Assembly (NCBI GenBank): GCA_036971615.1 | Contig: JAYKKR010000005.1 | Span: 124,001 to 188,000, forward strand | Origin: Amyloporia xantha | Taxonomy: Eukaryota > Basidiomycota > Agaricomycetes > Polyporales > Adustoporiaceae | Direction of reading: 5' to 3' | Length of the DNA: 64,000 nt | Shown here: one piece after another, positions 40,978-51,054 of the stretch | Position numbering within the stretch: position 1 is the stretch's first letter | How the letters are laid out: every line of letters starts with the position of its first letter | Made by a program: the position numbers and the translations under genes | Notes under the pieces: model-generated | What the model saw: the letters and a program-made list of their open reading frames with translations, nothing else | The model's database searches: none | What the model was told of the DNA's origin: nothing

Positions 40978-42360
40978 TCAAAGAGACCTGTTCTCCAACT
41001 TGAGACACCAAGTCCCAGAACAATAATGGGGAGCATGTGTAGTCCAGCTGAATACCCGCAGACGTTCTTCAAACCAAGCACGCTCCAGGGGAGATAGCTC
41101 GTATTGATAAATATGGACGTTGAGCTCCTCGATGGGTAGAAGGCGTCCAGCCTCTGGACCACCTTCCTGCGATACGTTTGTGCCAAGACGCCTCTCCAGC
41201 ATGCTTTGGATGGGATCGATCCCATGCAAAAAATCGCCGCCGAAATCATCAATGTCCAAGGAAATTAGTCGAGGTAATATCCACTTTCCGTCCTCGCCCT
41301 GTATGCCGAGCTCTAGGAGGTAGGGCATTGCATCCGAGACTTTGAGAACGAGACATCGAACTGATTGAAATGTAGCCGCCAATTCCCTAAACATGTCGAT
41401 ACCCTCGCCTGCGATATCGAGCGTGATCATTTGGAGAGAGTGAAAATGGTCTTGGAAATCGAACGAGAATTGTCCTCCTGGTTGGGGAAGACAATCAATC
41501 GGATCGGAGATGGTCAACGCTGTCAGTGACGGCGCTTCGATAATGTGAACAAGCTCCATCAAGGAGTCGATATGCACCTTCGTGATATAGAGCTTCTCGA
41601 GCATCGGTAGGCATACCCGCGCATTGAGGTGGTCTGGATGAAGGGCCTCTGGGAAGGGCCCGTGAAAATCAACCCGCCTCAGCTTGTGCAGAGGCTGCAG
41701 GCTTTGCAATGTTTCCAGCCAATCGGAATGGCAGAAGCAAGCCCGTCCTCGTACTGTAAGAGACCCAATGGAAGGGAAAAGAGACTGCATAATGTTCCAT
41801 TTCAAAGGCCCGATACCCCTGAACTCCAATGTTTGCAAATTTGGGGTGGCAAACACGTTCAGAATGGACGAAGTGTAGTCCATGGTTGTCGGGAGCATAT
41901 TTACGGACAGGGTCTCCAAGCTCTCAAACTTGACCGCTAATCCTTTCCACATATCAAGGGCAGTGAGGGACTCCTCTAGATTGAGTCGAAGGCGAAATGA
42001 CCTGCATCGTTTGATGTGGGGGATCAGTGCCGTCATGACACGCCTAGCGTTATCCACTCTGCTTGGTTCTTGACGGTCAATGCGGAACTTGTACTCGTAT
42101 ATTTTGATGTCCAGTTTGTCTTCTTGCGACCGCCGCAGAACTGCTTCCAACCTCTCGAAATTGGTCTGGCGAAAAAGGTAGATCCGGATGGTGGTCCAAA
42201 TGACGGGGTATTGATATGCTACTGCCTTCCAATAGCGACATACACATGCGAACGTAATTGAGAATTCGAGTCGCAGCTCAGCCTTTGTTACCTTAAACGC
42301 ATGACGCAAGATCTTGCATAGTAATTCGACGGGAAGAGCAGAGATGTGAGTCGATGTCAT
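40978..42360 (-). CDS. F-box domain protein with LRR-like repeats
   Basis: One open exon of 460 residues. The N-terminus is an F-box (ISALPVELLCKILRHAF, then CVCRYWKAVAYQYPVIWTTI), the Skp1-binding module of SCF ubiquitin ligases. The rest has irregular leucine-rich repeats (for example LEKLYITKVHIDSLMELVHI and SLTALTISDP), which would select substrates. Such proteins are a greatly expanded, fast-evolving family in Agaricomycetes, and the substrate cannot be predicted. The frame is intact from MTSTHISALP to LKLENRSL. A broken relative lies immediately upstream on the same strand, so this looks like a local duplication. Confidence 0.88.
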   Translation of the reverse strand: MTSTHISALPVELLCKILRHAFKVTKAELRLEFSITFACVCRYWKAVAYQYPVIWTTIRIYLFRQTNFERLEAVLRRSQEDKLDIKIYEYKFRIDRQEPSRVDNARRVMTALIPHIKRCRSFRLRLNLEESLTALDMWKGLAVKFESLETLSVNMLPTTMDYTSSILNVFATPNLQTLEFRGIGPLKWNIMQSLFPSIGSLTVRGRACFCHSDWLETLQSLQPLHKLRRVDFHGPFPEALHPDHLNARVCLPMLEKLYITKVHIDSLMELVHIIEAPSLTALTISDPIDCLPQPGGQFSFDFQDHFHSLQMITLDIAGEGIDMFRELAATFQSVRCLVLKVSDAMPYLLELGIQGEDGKWILPRLISLDIDDFGGDFLHGIDPIQSMLERRLGTNVSQEGGPEAGRLLPIEELNVHIYQYELSPLERAWFEERLRVFSWTTHAPHYCSGTWCLKLENRSL

Positions 42361-43176
42361 AATGGGTGGGCTCCGAAGCCTTAGAGGTCGGTCAGTGGGT
42401 CGACCGTCCTCTCCTCCCTCCGCAAGGTGACAATTGAGAGTCTGCCCACGAGAAACAAATTAGTTTAAGATTGTAGGATGAAGGATTGAACTCATACGAT
42501 GGTTGTGCGAGTACGACGGAGTCGGCAACTGCCGCAGGTGGTGTTGTGTTTGCCACACTTCCCAACGTAGACGTACGCGTGCGAGCTTTCCTTCCCGGCT
42601 CTTCCGTGATGAATGCATCACTATATACTGACTAGAGGCGTTGTAATATCGTATAGTGTATATGTATGCTGTCAAAGCTGGAGTCCTGCTGCTTTATCTG
42701 ATACGGCCATAGCGCGTATGCGACTTGCGGTGCTCACAATGTCTTGGCTTTACATTATATTGTAGATCGTAACATCACAACGAACTGAGGAAGTAAAGTT
42801 ACACGACTGGAACCCGAGTTCAATCGATCTACATGGCTAAAGACGGTATACAAGTCCACTGGCATAATTGAACTGAGTATCAACAGTCAGGTCAGCTATG
42901 AAAATACGGATGGGTATAGATAAACTTGAGTTCGTCCGCTTACCAACTGCATCAATAGGTCCGGGTTTTTTCAGGATATCTTGATAATTGAGATCTAGCG
43001 GAATGTCCGCAGGCCTGTTGTTCAAACCAAGCGTGGATAACGAGATCTTTGGTCGAGGGCACTCCACCTTTGAGGGAGAATGGGCCTGCGGCGCGCTCGC
43101 ATTGAAATGTTCCTCAAGCCCATATCCGAGTCGGAACGCTGCCTGCGGTGAAAGGCGAATAAGGTAGTAGCCACTA
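42361..43176. other. Region between the F-box gene and its broken relative
   Basis: The first part is upstream DNA of the intact F-box gene. A minus-strand frame at 42837-43229 (130 aa) has no recognisable feature and may be read-through of the decayed copy. No separate gene is supported. Confidence 0.5.
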
Positions 43177-44040
43177 TCAGTCCTCATCTTGCTGGCTGGG
43201 CCCGTCGAGGTAATCCGCCACGGAGTCACTTGAATCTGGTTCTCGGGTAGGGGGCTCGAGCTTGACCAGCCGAAGCGAAGGGAAGTGGTCCTTGAACAAG
43301 GGCACTCCCTCCGGACAAAGAAGCCCTTTCGGGTAACAAATGCTCATTCTAGTAAGCAGCGGTGCTGTAACCATTTTCAGAGTTCCTCAAAAGTGTCGAC
43401 CTGCACAGGGAATAGACGTAGCTCTTCAAGTTCCAGCTCCGGAAAACAGATAGGCGAGGTGAAATCGGTCGCGAATTCTCCGAGATGAGGGTTATGAAGC
43501 TCCAGTCTCCGCAGGTCGGGCAGAGACTGTAGCCTGTCCAAGAAAGCGCGCCACTCGAGGCCCTGAAAGCATGTCCATCCGGAAAGCGTGAAAGACTGGA
43601 CCGACAGGAATGCACGCTGTAGAATCCTTTTTGTTGGAAACGGAACGGACCAGAGTTCCAAAGTTCGTAAAGTTCAGCGCTGTAAACGTATCCGGAGATG
43701 AGGAATCACAGCTCCATGGATGGTTCACTCGAGTCGATGGCAACGAGGACAACACCAGCCCAATGCGCCTGCACATCGGTCCCACAGAGTCGTGGTTTCG
43801 AGAAGCGCGAGTCGACCATAGAGACTGAAAAGGCCCGTAAATATCGATGTCCAGTCCAGCTCCTCGCGGTGGTGCAGAAATACTTCCAAAGTCTCGATAT
43901 CAGGCTCACGAACAAGGGAGATCCGAATGGAGGTCCACATCATGACTGAGAATTTGTGGGCCACTGCCTCCCAGTGGCTTGGACTGCATCGCAATAATTG
44001 CGCCATCGCACGCACACGGCGCTGCCAATTGGCAATGGCT
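43177..44040 (-). pseudogene. Decayed F-box/LRR-like gene
   Basis: Pieces in different frames match the neighbouring intact F-box protein in order. SHWEAVAHKFSVMMWTSIRI corresponds to RYWKAVAYQYPVIWTTIRIY, REPDIETLEVFLHHREELD to RQTNFERLEAVLRRSQEDKLD, SVQSFTLSGWTCFQG to SIGSLTVRGRACFCH, and FLDRLQSLPDLRRLELHNPH to TLQSLQPLHKLRRVDFHGPF. The matched frames shift at least at about 43.7 and 43.37 kb. Stops separate them, and the F-box start is itself split (SAVCVRWRNY lies in another frame). No splice sites I can see restore the frame, so I call it a pseudogene; unrecognised introns are the alternative. Confidence 0.75.
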
Positions 44041-44885
44041 CACTGAGAGCGGGGATCATAATCGTGAGAGGATGTTCCCTGCGCAAGGTGAGTCGCTACC
44101 TGAGTCGTCAAGTCTAAATGGGGGTTGCTGTCTGACGCATTTGCATTGAGTTTCCATCAGTTGTGGATCCTTGTGGATCCTCCTGTACGCGCAGTGGTGG
44201 AACGAATGGTATTGGCGCGCATAATACGTCGTCAATTTCTCGTCCGTTGCTGTGGCTAGCTAACTTGAATATCGAAAGGTGTTGTCAGTGGCTGCCATTG
44301 ATTCGCTCATGGATGATAAATATACTGTACAGATTTCTGAATAGTTCGAGGCGGGAATTCATGGTGCGTGTACTTCGAAATCAACGTACAAACACTAAGA
44401 GGAGCTTGAAGAGGAGTACTTTCTATGGCGTTGGTGTTTTCACAAATATCTGCGGTTGAGGCTATTGAGCTCAGTGTGCTTTGGACTAATGTTAGCAAAC
44501 GGCGACATACAACAGGTATACATGAGCCCACACTGCGGGCGGGGGCTCTCTTCAAGAATCGACTCTGAAGACGACGGGTCGGAAATCATATGCATCACGA
44601 AGCGGCCTTCGCGATCTCGCGGATGGTGCGGATAATAATGATTAAATGAAAGGAGCATCTAATCCTCTATTTATTTACATGCGATAAATACGGCGTGAAC
44701 GAGTATCTGCAAAGCAGCACAGGGACTACAGAAGGGATAACTTATGGGTAACTACATGTGTCTGCTTAACCTATGACAAAGCCGGCAGCGCCGTTTGAAA
44801 CCATTTTTAGCCCGCAAACTAGTGTATACATAATGCGATACGGCACAATACTTATGAGACTCCCAGGCAACAGTGAGCTTGCGCT
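44041..44885. other. Region downstream of the adenylation-domain gene
   Basis: About 850 bases where a carrier protein and reductase domain would lie if the adenylation gene were full length. Neither a phosphopantetheine-type Ser motif (GGxS) nor a Rossmann GxxGxxG frame is seen here. No gene is seen. Confidence 0.55.
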
Positions 44886-47400
44886 CTATAGAGACACAAT
44901 TGGTACACCCGCTCTGGCGTTGACCTTGATATTGCCGTAAGCACCGTCGACCTCGGCCTGGTATTGCTCGAGAATGAGTGCGCGTCTCGGAATTCCCTTG
45001 ATCGTGTAGCTGAACGGCTTCGACGGTTGTGCACAGACGATCATCTACAGTCGCATCAAACACTGAACAGTTTTCGTACGTAGTTATGGGACATACCTGC
45101 TTGCTGATTGGAGCGTGTTTCAATGCGTCCCTGTTCAACTCCTCGATGACAGGCCTAGACTCCAGTTCAGTCATGTTGTTGAGGCAGGGCAACACATGTT
45201 TTACTGACCAAATGATATCCCGGAAACGTTCCTTATCTTCCACAGTAGGCATTGCTTCATGATTGAGTTCAAGAAGCACGCCTACTTGAGACCTGCCACG
45301 TCCGAACATGATAGCAGCTACAATATCAGAATGCTGGCACAATACATTTTCTGTTTACATGAGCATAGGTCAGCCGATTCAGCAAGATGTGTGCATGTCA
45401 AATCCTACCTAGCGGACAAGGGTTGATCTGTAGACAGCCATCGTTAGCCCACTGTTTCAAATATGAATGAGTATTACATACCGTCTCCCCCGTCGACAGC
45501 ATAATCTGATCGCTCTCTCTCCCGAGGACCTTCCAAAACCCTGCCTTCTCAGGATGCGGAAGCAAGAGATCCCCAACGACGTAAGCATCCTGATCGGCGA
45601 GCTTCGTGTTGATGACTGGCAAAACCTGTGTAGGTTTGGCCTGTGTCCTACTCAGCACCTATTCATTTTGGCTGGCTCTAGCCCAACATACCTGAATAAT
45701 GAGCTTGTATGTCCCATCGCCAACTGGGACAAACAGCGCTCCACAGTTGGTGTTCACATTGAAATATTCCCAGTCATGGGTACCTGGGTGGTCTATAGGA
45801 CGAGAGTCAATTTGCATTGGGGTATGGATTCGACGATCAACTCGCCTGGCATCACAGCGGAAACAGGGCCCGTCTCGGTGCTTTTGGATAATGAGTCGAA
45901 TAGAGATGCTGTAGAAATAAATAAACGCACGATCCATAGTTCGTGAAGATAGTGAGCCCTTTCTTGCTGAGGGAGTCGCCCAAGCTCTTGTTCAGAGGCT
46001 TGCCTCCGTACATCTATCACCATTCCACAATAAGTATACATCTGGCAATTAAGAACACGTCACTGACGATGCCTTTCAGCTGACGAAGTGCGGTGGTTTG
46101 GTGTTTGTTCTTGGCCCAGGCCTGCATGGTGATCAGCAACTGTCGCATTTTGTATGCGAGCAGGAGACGAGAGCTTACCGCAATGATAACAGGTGGCGCG
46201 ACGGCGTAAGTGGCGTTTGTGTCCATTATGCATTGGAACGCTGCATCGGCGCTTGGATATGTCGCAGGGGATGCAGGTGGAAGGGTGGCCATGATGTATC
46301 CGCTAGTTGGCTGGTGACAGCACCGCCGGGAGAAATGGGTCAGCAAGAACGTATAATGTGGATAGAGATACGGACCACACTGATCGCAAAGAAGACACCG
46401 ATTGCATGGAACAATTCAACGACAGGTAACGCGACGACCTGTCCACAGAGGTTGTCGCCGCCATATACTGTGGAGCGAGTCAGTAAGGGATATTTCCCAG
46501 GACGTCCCAGGTGGTCGCGGAATTTGACGTCGTATAAATTCCCCGTCACCACCTGGATACAGCAGCATCATAACAAGATAAAAATGCGTACACATTGCGG
46601 CTCCATGATGGAGCATGATGCGCGTTGACCAAGGGACTGGCTTCGGGAAGCCAGACGAACCTGGATATTGAAATGCATTAGCGTCTAAATCAGCGCTGTG
46701 TGAAGGACACTCACCCGACGAGTGACAGATAATGGCCGGGCAATCGCTGTCATATTTCCTCAGCGGAAGCGGCTCGAATGGCGCATCCACTTCATACAGC
46801 TCTTCGAAAAGCGGCATGAGCGAGATGCCCGGCCGAGCGGCATCGGACTTGGTGTCGATGTCCGCAACGGCCTCTTGGGCTATTTTCTGTATTGGGGCTT
46901 CGCCGCTAATGAAGACGTGCGAGACGTCTGTTATCGAGATGAGGTGGGAGATTACAGCGGCCGAGAAACGTGGTGTTATGGGAAAGACGGGAATGCCAGC
47001 GAGAAGCAGTCCGAACAGCGTCGTGGCATAGGTGATTGTGTCTGTAAGAGCAATTTAGCTGCTATGGCAGGTTGGGTATGTAATAAAGCGACGTACCTGA
47101 CGCCGCGACAATCGCGACGGGTTTTTCGACGACTGTGTCTGCTGAGATATCGATGTTGGCCTTTTGCGCAATATAGCGGGCCGCGCGATGGGCGGCAGGG
47201 ACGACTTGTGCATAGGTGAGGTAGGTCAACTCTCCGTCTCTGCCACGGTAGACGAAGAGCGGATGGTCGGGGTTCAAGGTGTGATGCCAGTTGAATATCT
47301 CTGGAAGAGTGAGCGAGCCGTCCAGCGGCGGGCGCACAAAACCACGATCAGACTGAGCTGCAGAAGCATGCTTGGGAAGCGGGGATAGAAGGAAGTCCAT
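44886..47400 (-). CDS. Stand-alone adenylation-domain protein (adenylate-forming reductase-like, no carrier or reductase domain)
   Basis: About 13 short exons encode about 580 residues of an ANL-superfamily adenylation domain like the N-terminal part of basidiomycete adenylate-forming (NRPS-like) reductases. In order: MDFLLSPLPKHASAA; YATTLFGLLLAGIPVFPITP; the phosphate loop ICHSSG/SSGFPKPV (an all-Ser form of the A3 motif); GGDNLCGQVVALPVVELFHA; KGIMYGGKPLNKSLGDSLSK; NYGSTETGPVSAVMPG (A5); AYVVGDLLLPHPEKAGFWKV with GRESDQI (A7/A8); MFGRGRSQVGVLLEL; and SKPFSYTIKGIPRRALILEQ with the expected catalytic Lys (A10). The frame ends at 44886-44888 soon after A10, where a carrier domain would begin. 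One intron (about 45780-45841) appears to be GC-AG. It should activate a carboxylic acid as acyl-AMP, perhaps for CoA or amine transfer; substrate unknown. It shares a promoter motif with neighbouring cluster genes. Confidence 0.82.
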
Positions 47401-47531
47401 GGTTCTCAATCAATTGGATCGTCGGAAGTTAGGTGCTAAATCGTCAGAAGGAAGCTACTGAATCTTCAGAAGAAGCCAGTGAGTATAAGTATTGCTATTC
47501 GAGGGGCCCGTCAAATCACACACAAACATCT

Positions 47532-47539
47532 ATTCGGAA
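47532..47539 (-). promoter_or_regulatory. TTCCGAAT motif upstream of the adenylation gene
   Basis: ATTCGGAA on the plus strand, TTCCGAATA reading toward the gene, 132 bp before its start codon. The same octamer recurs upstream of the next three cluster genes. A role as a transcription factor site is inference. Confidence 0.5.
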
Positions 47540-48343
47540 TAGAAGTGAGAGCTGGATGCACTGGTTGTAACGTTGCGAGGGCATTGAAAGCGAACCACGA
47601 CAGATTTGATGAAATCATCCCCTTTGCGGCCTGATTGGCAGGGGTTGGCTTCGTTCCGGCCTCAGGTGGTAAGGCCGATCCAAACATCCAGACAATCATT
47701 CAGTCAATGGACGCCATCAGGAGTAAATTGCGCAGTGTAATACATCCCGGCTGTGGTTTCCAGGGAGTATGAAGCGCGCCGGCGGAGGATCTCAGGGATG
47801 ATAGTCAAGGTAAGACAACCAACATGTGAAGCACATCTGTGCACTTACAGTCATGAAATCTACAGAATTGCTACCCCGACCCCAGTTCTCAGTGTTCAAT
47901 CTTCCGACTCACGTCATGGATCGGAACCTGTTTGAGGCTCCGATGTCACTTACCGGTTGAGAACCAAGGTCGGGTGGAGAGTTTCAGTCGAATCTTATCA
48001 GCGACTTTGCAGTTGTTGGACAGTTTCATCGAGACGTAGAGATACACTTTGCCATTCATGAATATGTGCGTCTCATGGGAAATTATGTTCAAAAGAGGGA
48101 AGTAAGAACCGTATAATAGCCGAAATTGGAAACCTGTGATGGCGCGGGACGCCGGGGGATCGCGATCGAAAAAGTTATGTTGGAGAGGGAGCACTACCTA
48201 CTGTTGGGGCACTGCCAGTGCGAGGCTGGTACGCGTCCCGTGCAGTCGTTGTCATCGGCTGCACGAACAGGTAACAATCAACCACAGGCTACCCGTCTCG
48301 TTCCCACATCCTGCCATCACTCCCAGTCAGCAGGCGAAAGCAA

Positions 48344-48432
48344 TTCCGAATTATCCGTTTTGGGATCGGATATCGCTTCTCAGCCCTGCTTGATATCCGA
48401 ATACTCATGGGTGCGATGCATGAATTCCGAAT
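48344..48432 (+). promoter_or_regulatory. Group of CCGAAT motifs upstream of the MFS gene
   Basis: TTCCGAAT at 48344-48351 and 48425-48432 and ATCCGAAT at 48395-48402, all 300-390 bp before the MFS start. The first continues as CCGAATTATCCG, a CCG-N6-CCG spacing that could suit a Zn2Cys6 dimer. This is a regulatory inference. Confidence 0.5.
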
Positions 48433-48733
48433 ATCGAGGTTAGGGCGCTGCATTGCCTTGGGTAAGCTAGCGGCATTCCCGGAGTCTGCGCGTCCTTGCC
48501 CATCGGGCACGCTCGTTGATTGTAAGACTTTTCCCATGTCAGAAAGTACTCCTTCGAGTGAGTATTTACCGCGTAACCTGCCCTCCTTGCTTCTCTGCGT
48601 CTTCCTGTACCCAGTCCCGGCGACTTCATCACCTGTAGTCTAAGATCCTTCTAGAGGTGAGAAAGAAGTGGCTCATGTGCATGCCAAAAATACTGCATAC
48701 TGATTGACTTGATTCAGACTGTCACTCCTTCCA

Positions 48734-50418
48734 ATGGCAGACAAGAAACCAGAGCTTGAGCTAGATGCGTTCGCGGTGGGCAAGGAGGGAATCACTGAGG
48801 GCGTCATTACCGAGGGCGTCATCGCCGAAGCCCAGACTGTGGCACTTCCCTTGTCCGACTCCGAGGATCTCAACCGACCCCCAGACGGTGGCCTGCATGC
48901 CTGGATGGCGGTTGCAGCAGTGTGGCTCATCAGTTTTGTCACCTTCGGTATTGCGACCATCTGGGGTGTATTCCAGGATGCCTACGTTATAGACCCGACC
49001 TCTCGCTTCCACAGCACAACTGCTTTCCGCCTTGGTTTCGTCGGTGGATGTGCAGCAGGCTTTACCTCTGCACTGGGCCCAATCGCAAATATCCTTGTCG
49101 GGAAATTTGGCATCCATGCACCGATGATCGTTGGAATTGTCATGGTTTCTGTCTCGTTTGAATTGGCCTCTATCTCTACCCAGTACTGGCAGCTTCTAAT
49201 GTCTCAGGGCATAATGTTTGGGTATGGTTTTCTGCACAGAAATAGACCACATTTTGACAAGCAATTTGACCCTCAGATTTGGTGCGTCAATTGCGTATAT
49301 TCCAGCCATCAGTCTTCCCTCCCAGTACTTTGCGAAGAAACGCAGTCTCGCCACAGGCATAGCTAGTGTAAGTGCCTTGACCCTCGTCATGTCCTCCGAC
49401 AGTTGTAGTGGTGCCAACCTATTGATACTATGTACCCTATAGTCAGGCAGCGGAGTCGGTGCTGTTGTCCTCTCGCCCGTCGTGCAGGCATTGATCGACA
49501 ATGTCTCTATCCCCTGGGCCCTCCGTTTCCTCGGCTTCTTCTCTTTAGTTGTCGGTCTAGCGGGTGTATCCTTAGTGCGACAACGCCCCGCGGCGAAGAA
49601 GAAAACGCAATATAAACTGCTCGATCTGAGCGTGCTCAGAGTACCACTGTTCCCTATGTTCCTTCTATTTGCCTTTGTTCAGTTTTTCGGATTCATCACC
49701 CCAATTTTACTCATTCCTAGTAAGCTCGTTAGTCCCAACTAGATCGGGTCAGTGACTAATTATACCACTACGCAGACTATTGCACTGCGATTGGTCTGTC
49801 TGTGACAAACGGTTCTGCAGTACTCTCGGTCACCACGGCTGTACAAGCCGTTGGCCGAATCATATTCGGCCTCCTTGCTGACAGGACCGGCCCCATCAAC
49901 ATGCTATTCATGCTCTACTTTGCCATGGGCCTGATGTGCATGGTCATCTGGTGGTTCGCGAATTCTCTCGGTATCATGATGGTCTTCGCCGTCTTCTGGG
50001 GTTTCCCTTGTGGAGGTGAGCAAACCGAGCGCTCGATGGAGCTCCGCTGACATCGCAAACACGCCATGTACAGCATTCTGGTCGCTAGCAGTGCCGGCCT
50101 CTGCTAAGATCGTCGGTAAGCATGTCTACAGCCCTCGCTTCTCCCATCAGCGTCTCAGCGTCATTGTTTCCAGGCTTGGAAAAGCTCGCTTCCGCCGTCT
50201 CCCTGCAATTCCTCGTCACCGCCATTCCCTCCATATTTTCCGTCCCAATTGCATCGAGCATCATCTCCGCGACGGCCACACGCTATGGCGTCAGCATCGA
50301 CTCGCGCGAGGCGTACAAGTATCTCATCGTTTGGTGCGCTGTCACCGCCTTCGCGGCGTCGTTGATCCTGGTTCCTGTCCGCATGCACTTCAGCCGATTG
50401 CTGATTGCGAAGGTTTGA
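48734..50418 (+). CDS. MFS transporter, monocarboxylate-porter (MCT/MCH) type
   Basis: Six exons join in phase to about 455 residues: 48734 to about 49221 ending SQGIMFG; FGASIAYIPAISLPSQYFAK; GSGVGAVVLSPVVQAL to FGFITPILLIP; NYCTAIGLSVTNGSAV to WGFPCG; AFWSLAVPASAKIV; and GLEKLASAVSLQ to the stop at 50416-50418. The N-terminal cytoplasmic tail ends in PPDGGLHAWMAVAAVW, the fungal MCT signature at TM1. About twelve hydrophobic segments follow, with an MFS motif GLLADRTGP between TM8 and TM9. Fungal relatives carry monocarboxylates, riboflavin or secondary metabolites; the substrate is unknown. It is divergent from the adenylation gene, and its promoter holds three CCGAAT motifs, fitting export or uptake for the cluster. 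Confidence 0.9.
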
Positions 50419-51054
50419 GTGACCGTGTCCAGGTGACTGCCATCTCGGCCTCGTATGGATTATCCTCTCCTGTCCTGCACTGTACGGGTTGCGTCCTCCC
50501 GTACCTTATAGGCTAGTCTTTTCCTGTACCGTACGGGCTAGATGCCTCAGTACCGCCTTCACTATATTATCCTGTACGGTAAGGACCATATTATCTTGTA
50601 TCATAACGAGACATGGACGTTGTACTTGGTTTGAAATATGAGATGTGCATAATAAAGTATTTGTCAGGACAATTCGCCGCAATTGTTATTGAGATTGATG
50701 CATTGATGAACTGCGAACAATCGACCCGACCGATACGTAAACAGTTTGAGCCGGGATAGCGCCAAGACAAGTTATTTCATTACTGTAGTCGAAAGACACC
50801 GGCAAGAGCGCCAGCCATCCATTAATCACAGATCTGACAGAAAATCCAGTATATTCCCCCGGTATACCGCCTCTCTCCGCACCTTAGACTCTTGTAACCT
50901 GAACAGGCACCGCACCTGAACGTCTCTCATGATGTGATCGTAGAACGTCCCGCCGAGCCATCTCATCCAGCGACCCGTACCGGCCAGCGCCACTTCAATA
51001 GATATGATTCTTCGTACAACAAGCCAAGCCTGTCATCTCTATCATGGTTCCGAG
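50419..51054. other. Intergenic region between convergent genes, with a short degenerate repeat
   Basis: 3' flanks of the MFS gene (+) and the flavin monooxygenase gene (-). It contains three copies of a TCCTGTAC-GTACGG-like unit (see repeat entry). No gene is seen. Confidence 0.6.
50473..50583 (+). repeat. Three degenerate TCCTGTAC..GTACGGG units
   Basis: Copies at 50473-50490 (TCCTGCACTGTACGGGTT), 50522-50541 (TCCTGTACCGTACGGGCTAG) and 50569-50583 (TCCTGTACGGTAAGG), with GGCTAG also at 50511. The units are near-palindromic (CCGTACGG) and spaced about 48 nt apart, just downstream of the MFS stop. They could be 3' UTR elements or debris. Confidence 0.65.

Larger units (their letters stand above)
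47401..48733. promoter_or_regulatory. Divergent promoter region: adenylation gene and MFS transporter
   Basis: 1.33 kb between divergent start codons at 47400 (-) and 48734 (+). It holds TTCCGAAT-type sites at 47532 (complement), 48344 and 48425, plus a one-mismatch copy at 48395. Short frames inside have no recognisable features. Confidence 0.55.

Noticed and set aside
45780..45930. Apparent frameshift that would make the adenylation gene a pseudogene
   Set aside because: A GC-AG intron joins the two frames with family-correct spacing, and every other exon joins in phase.
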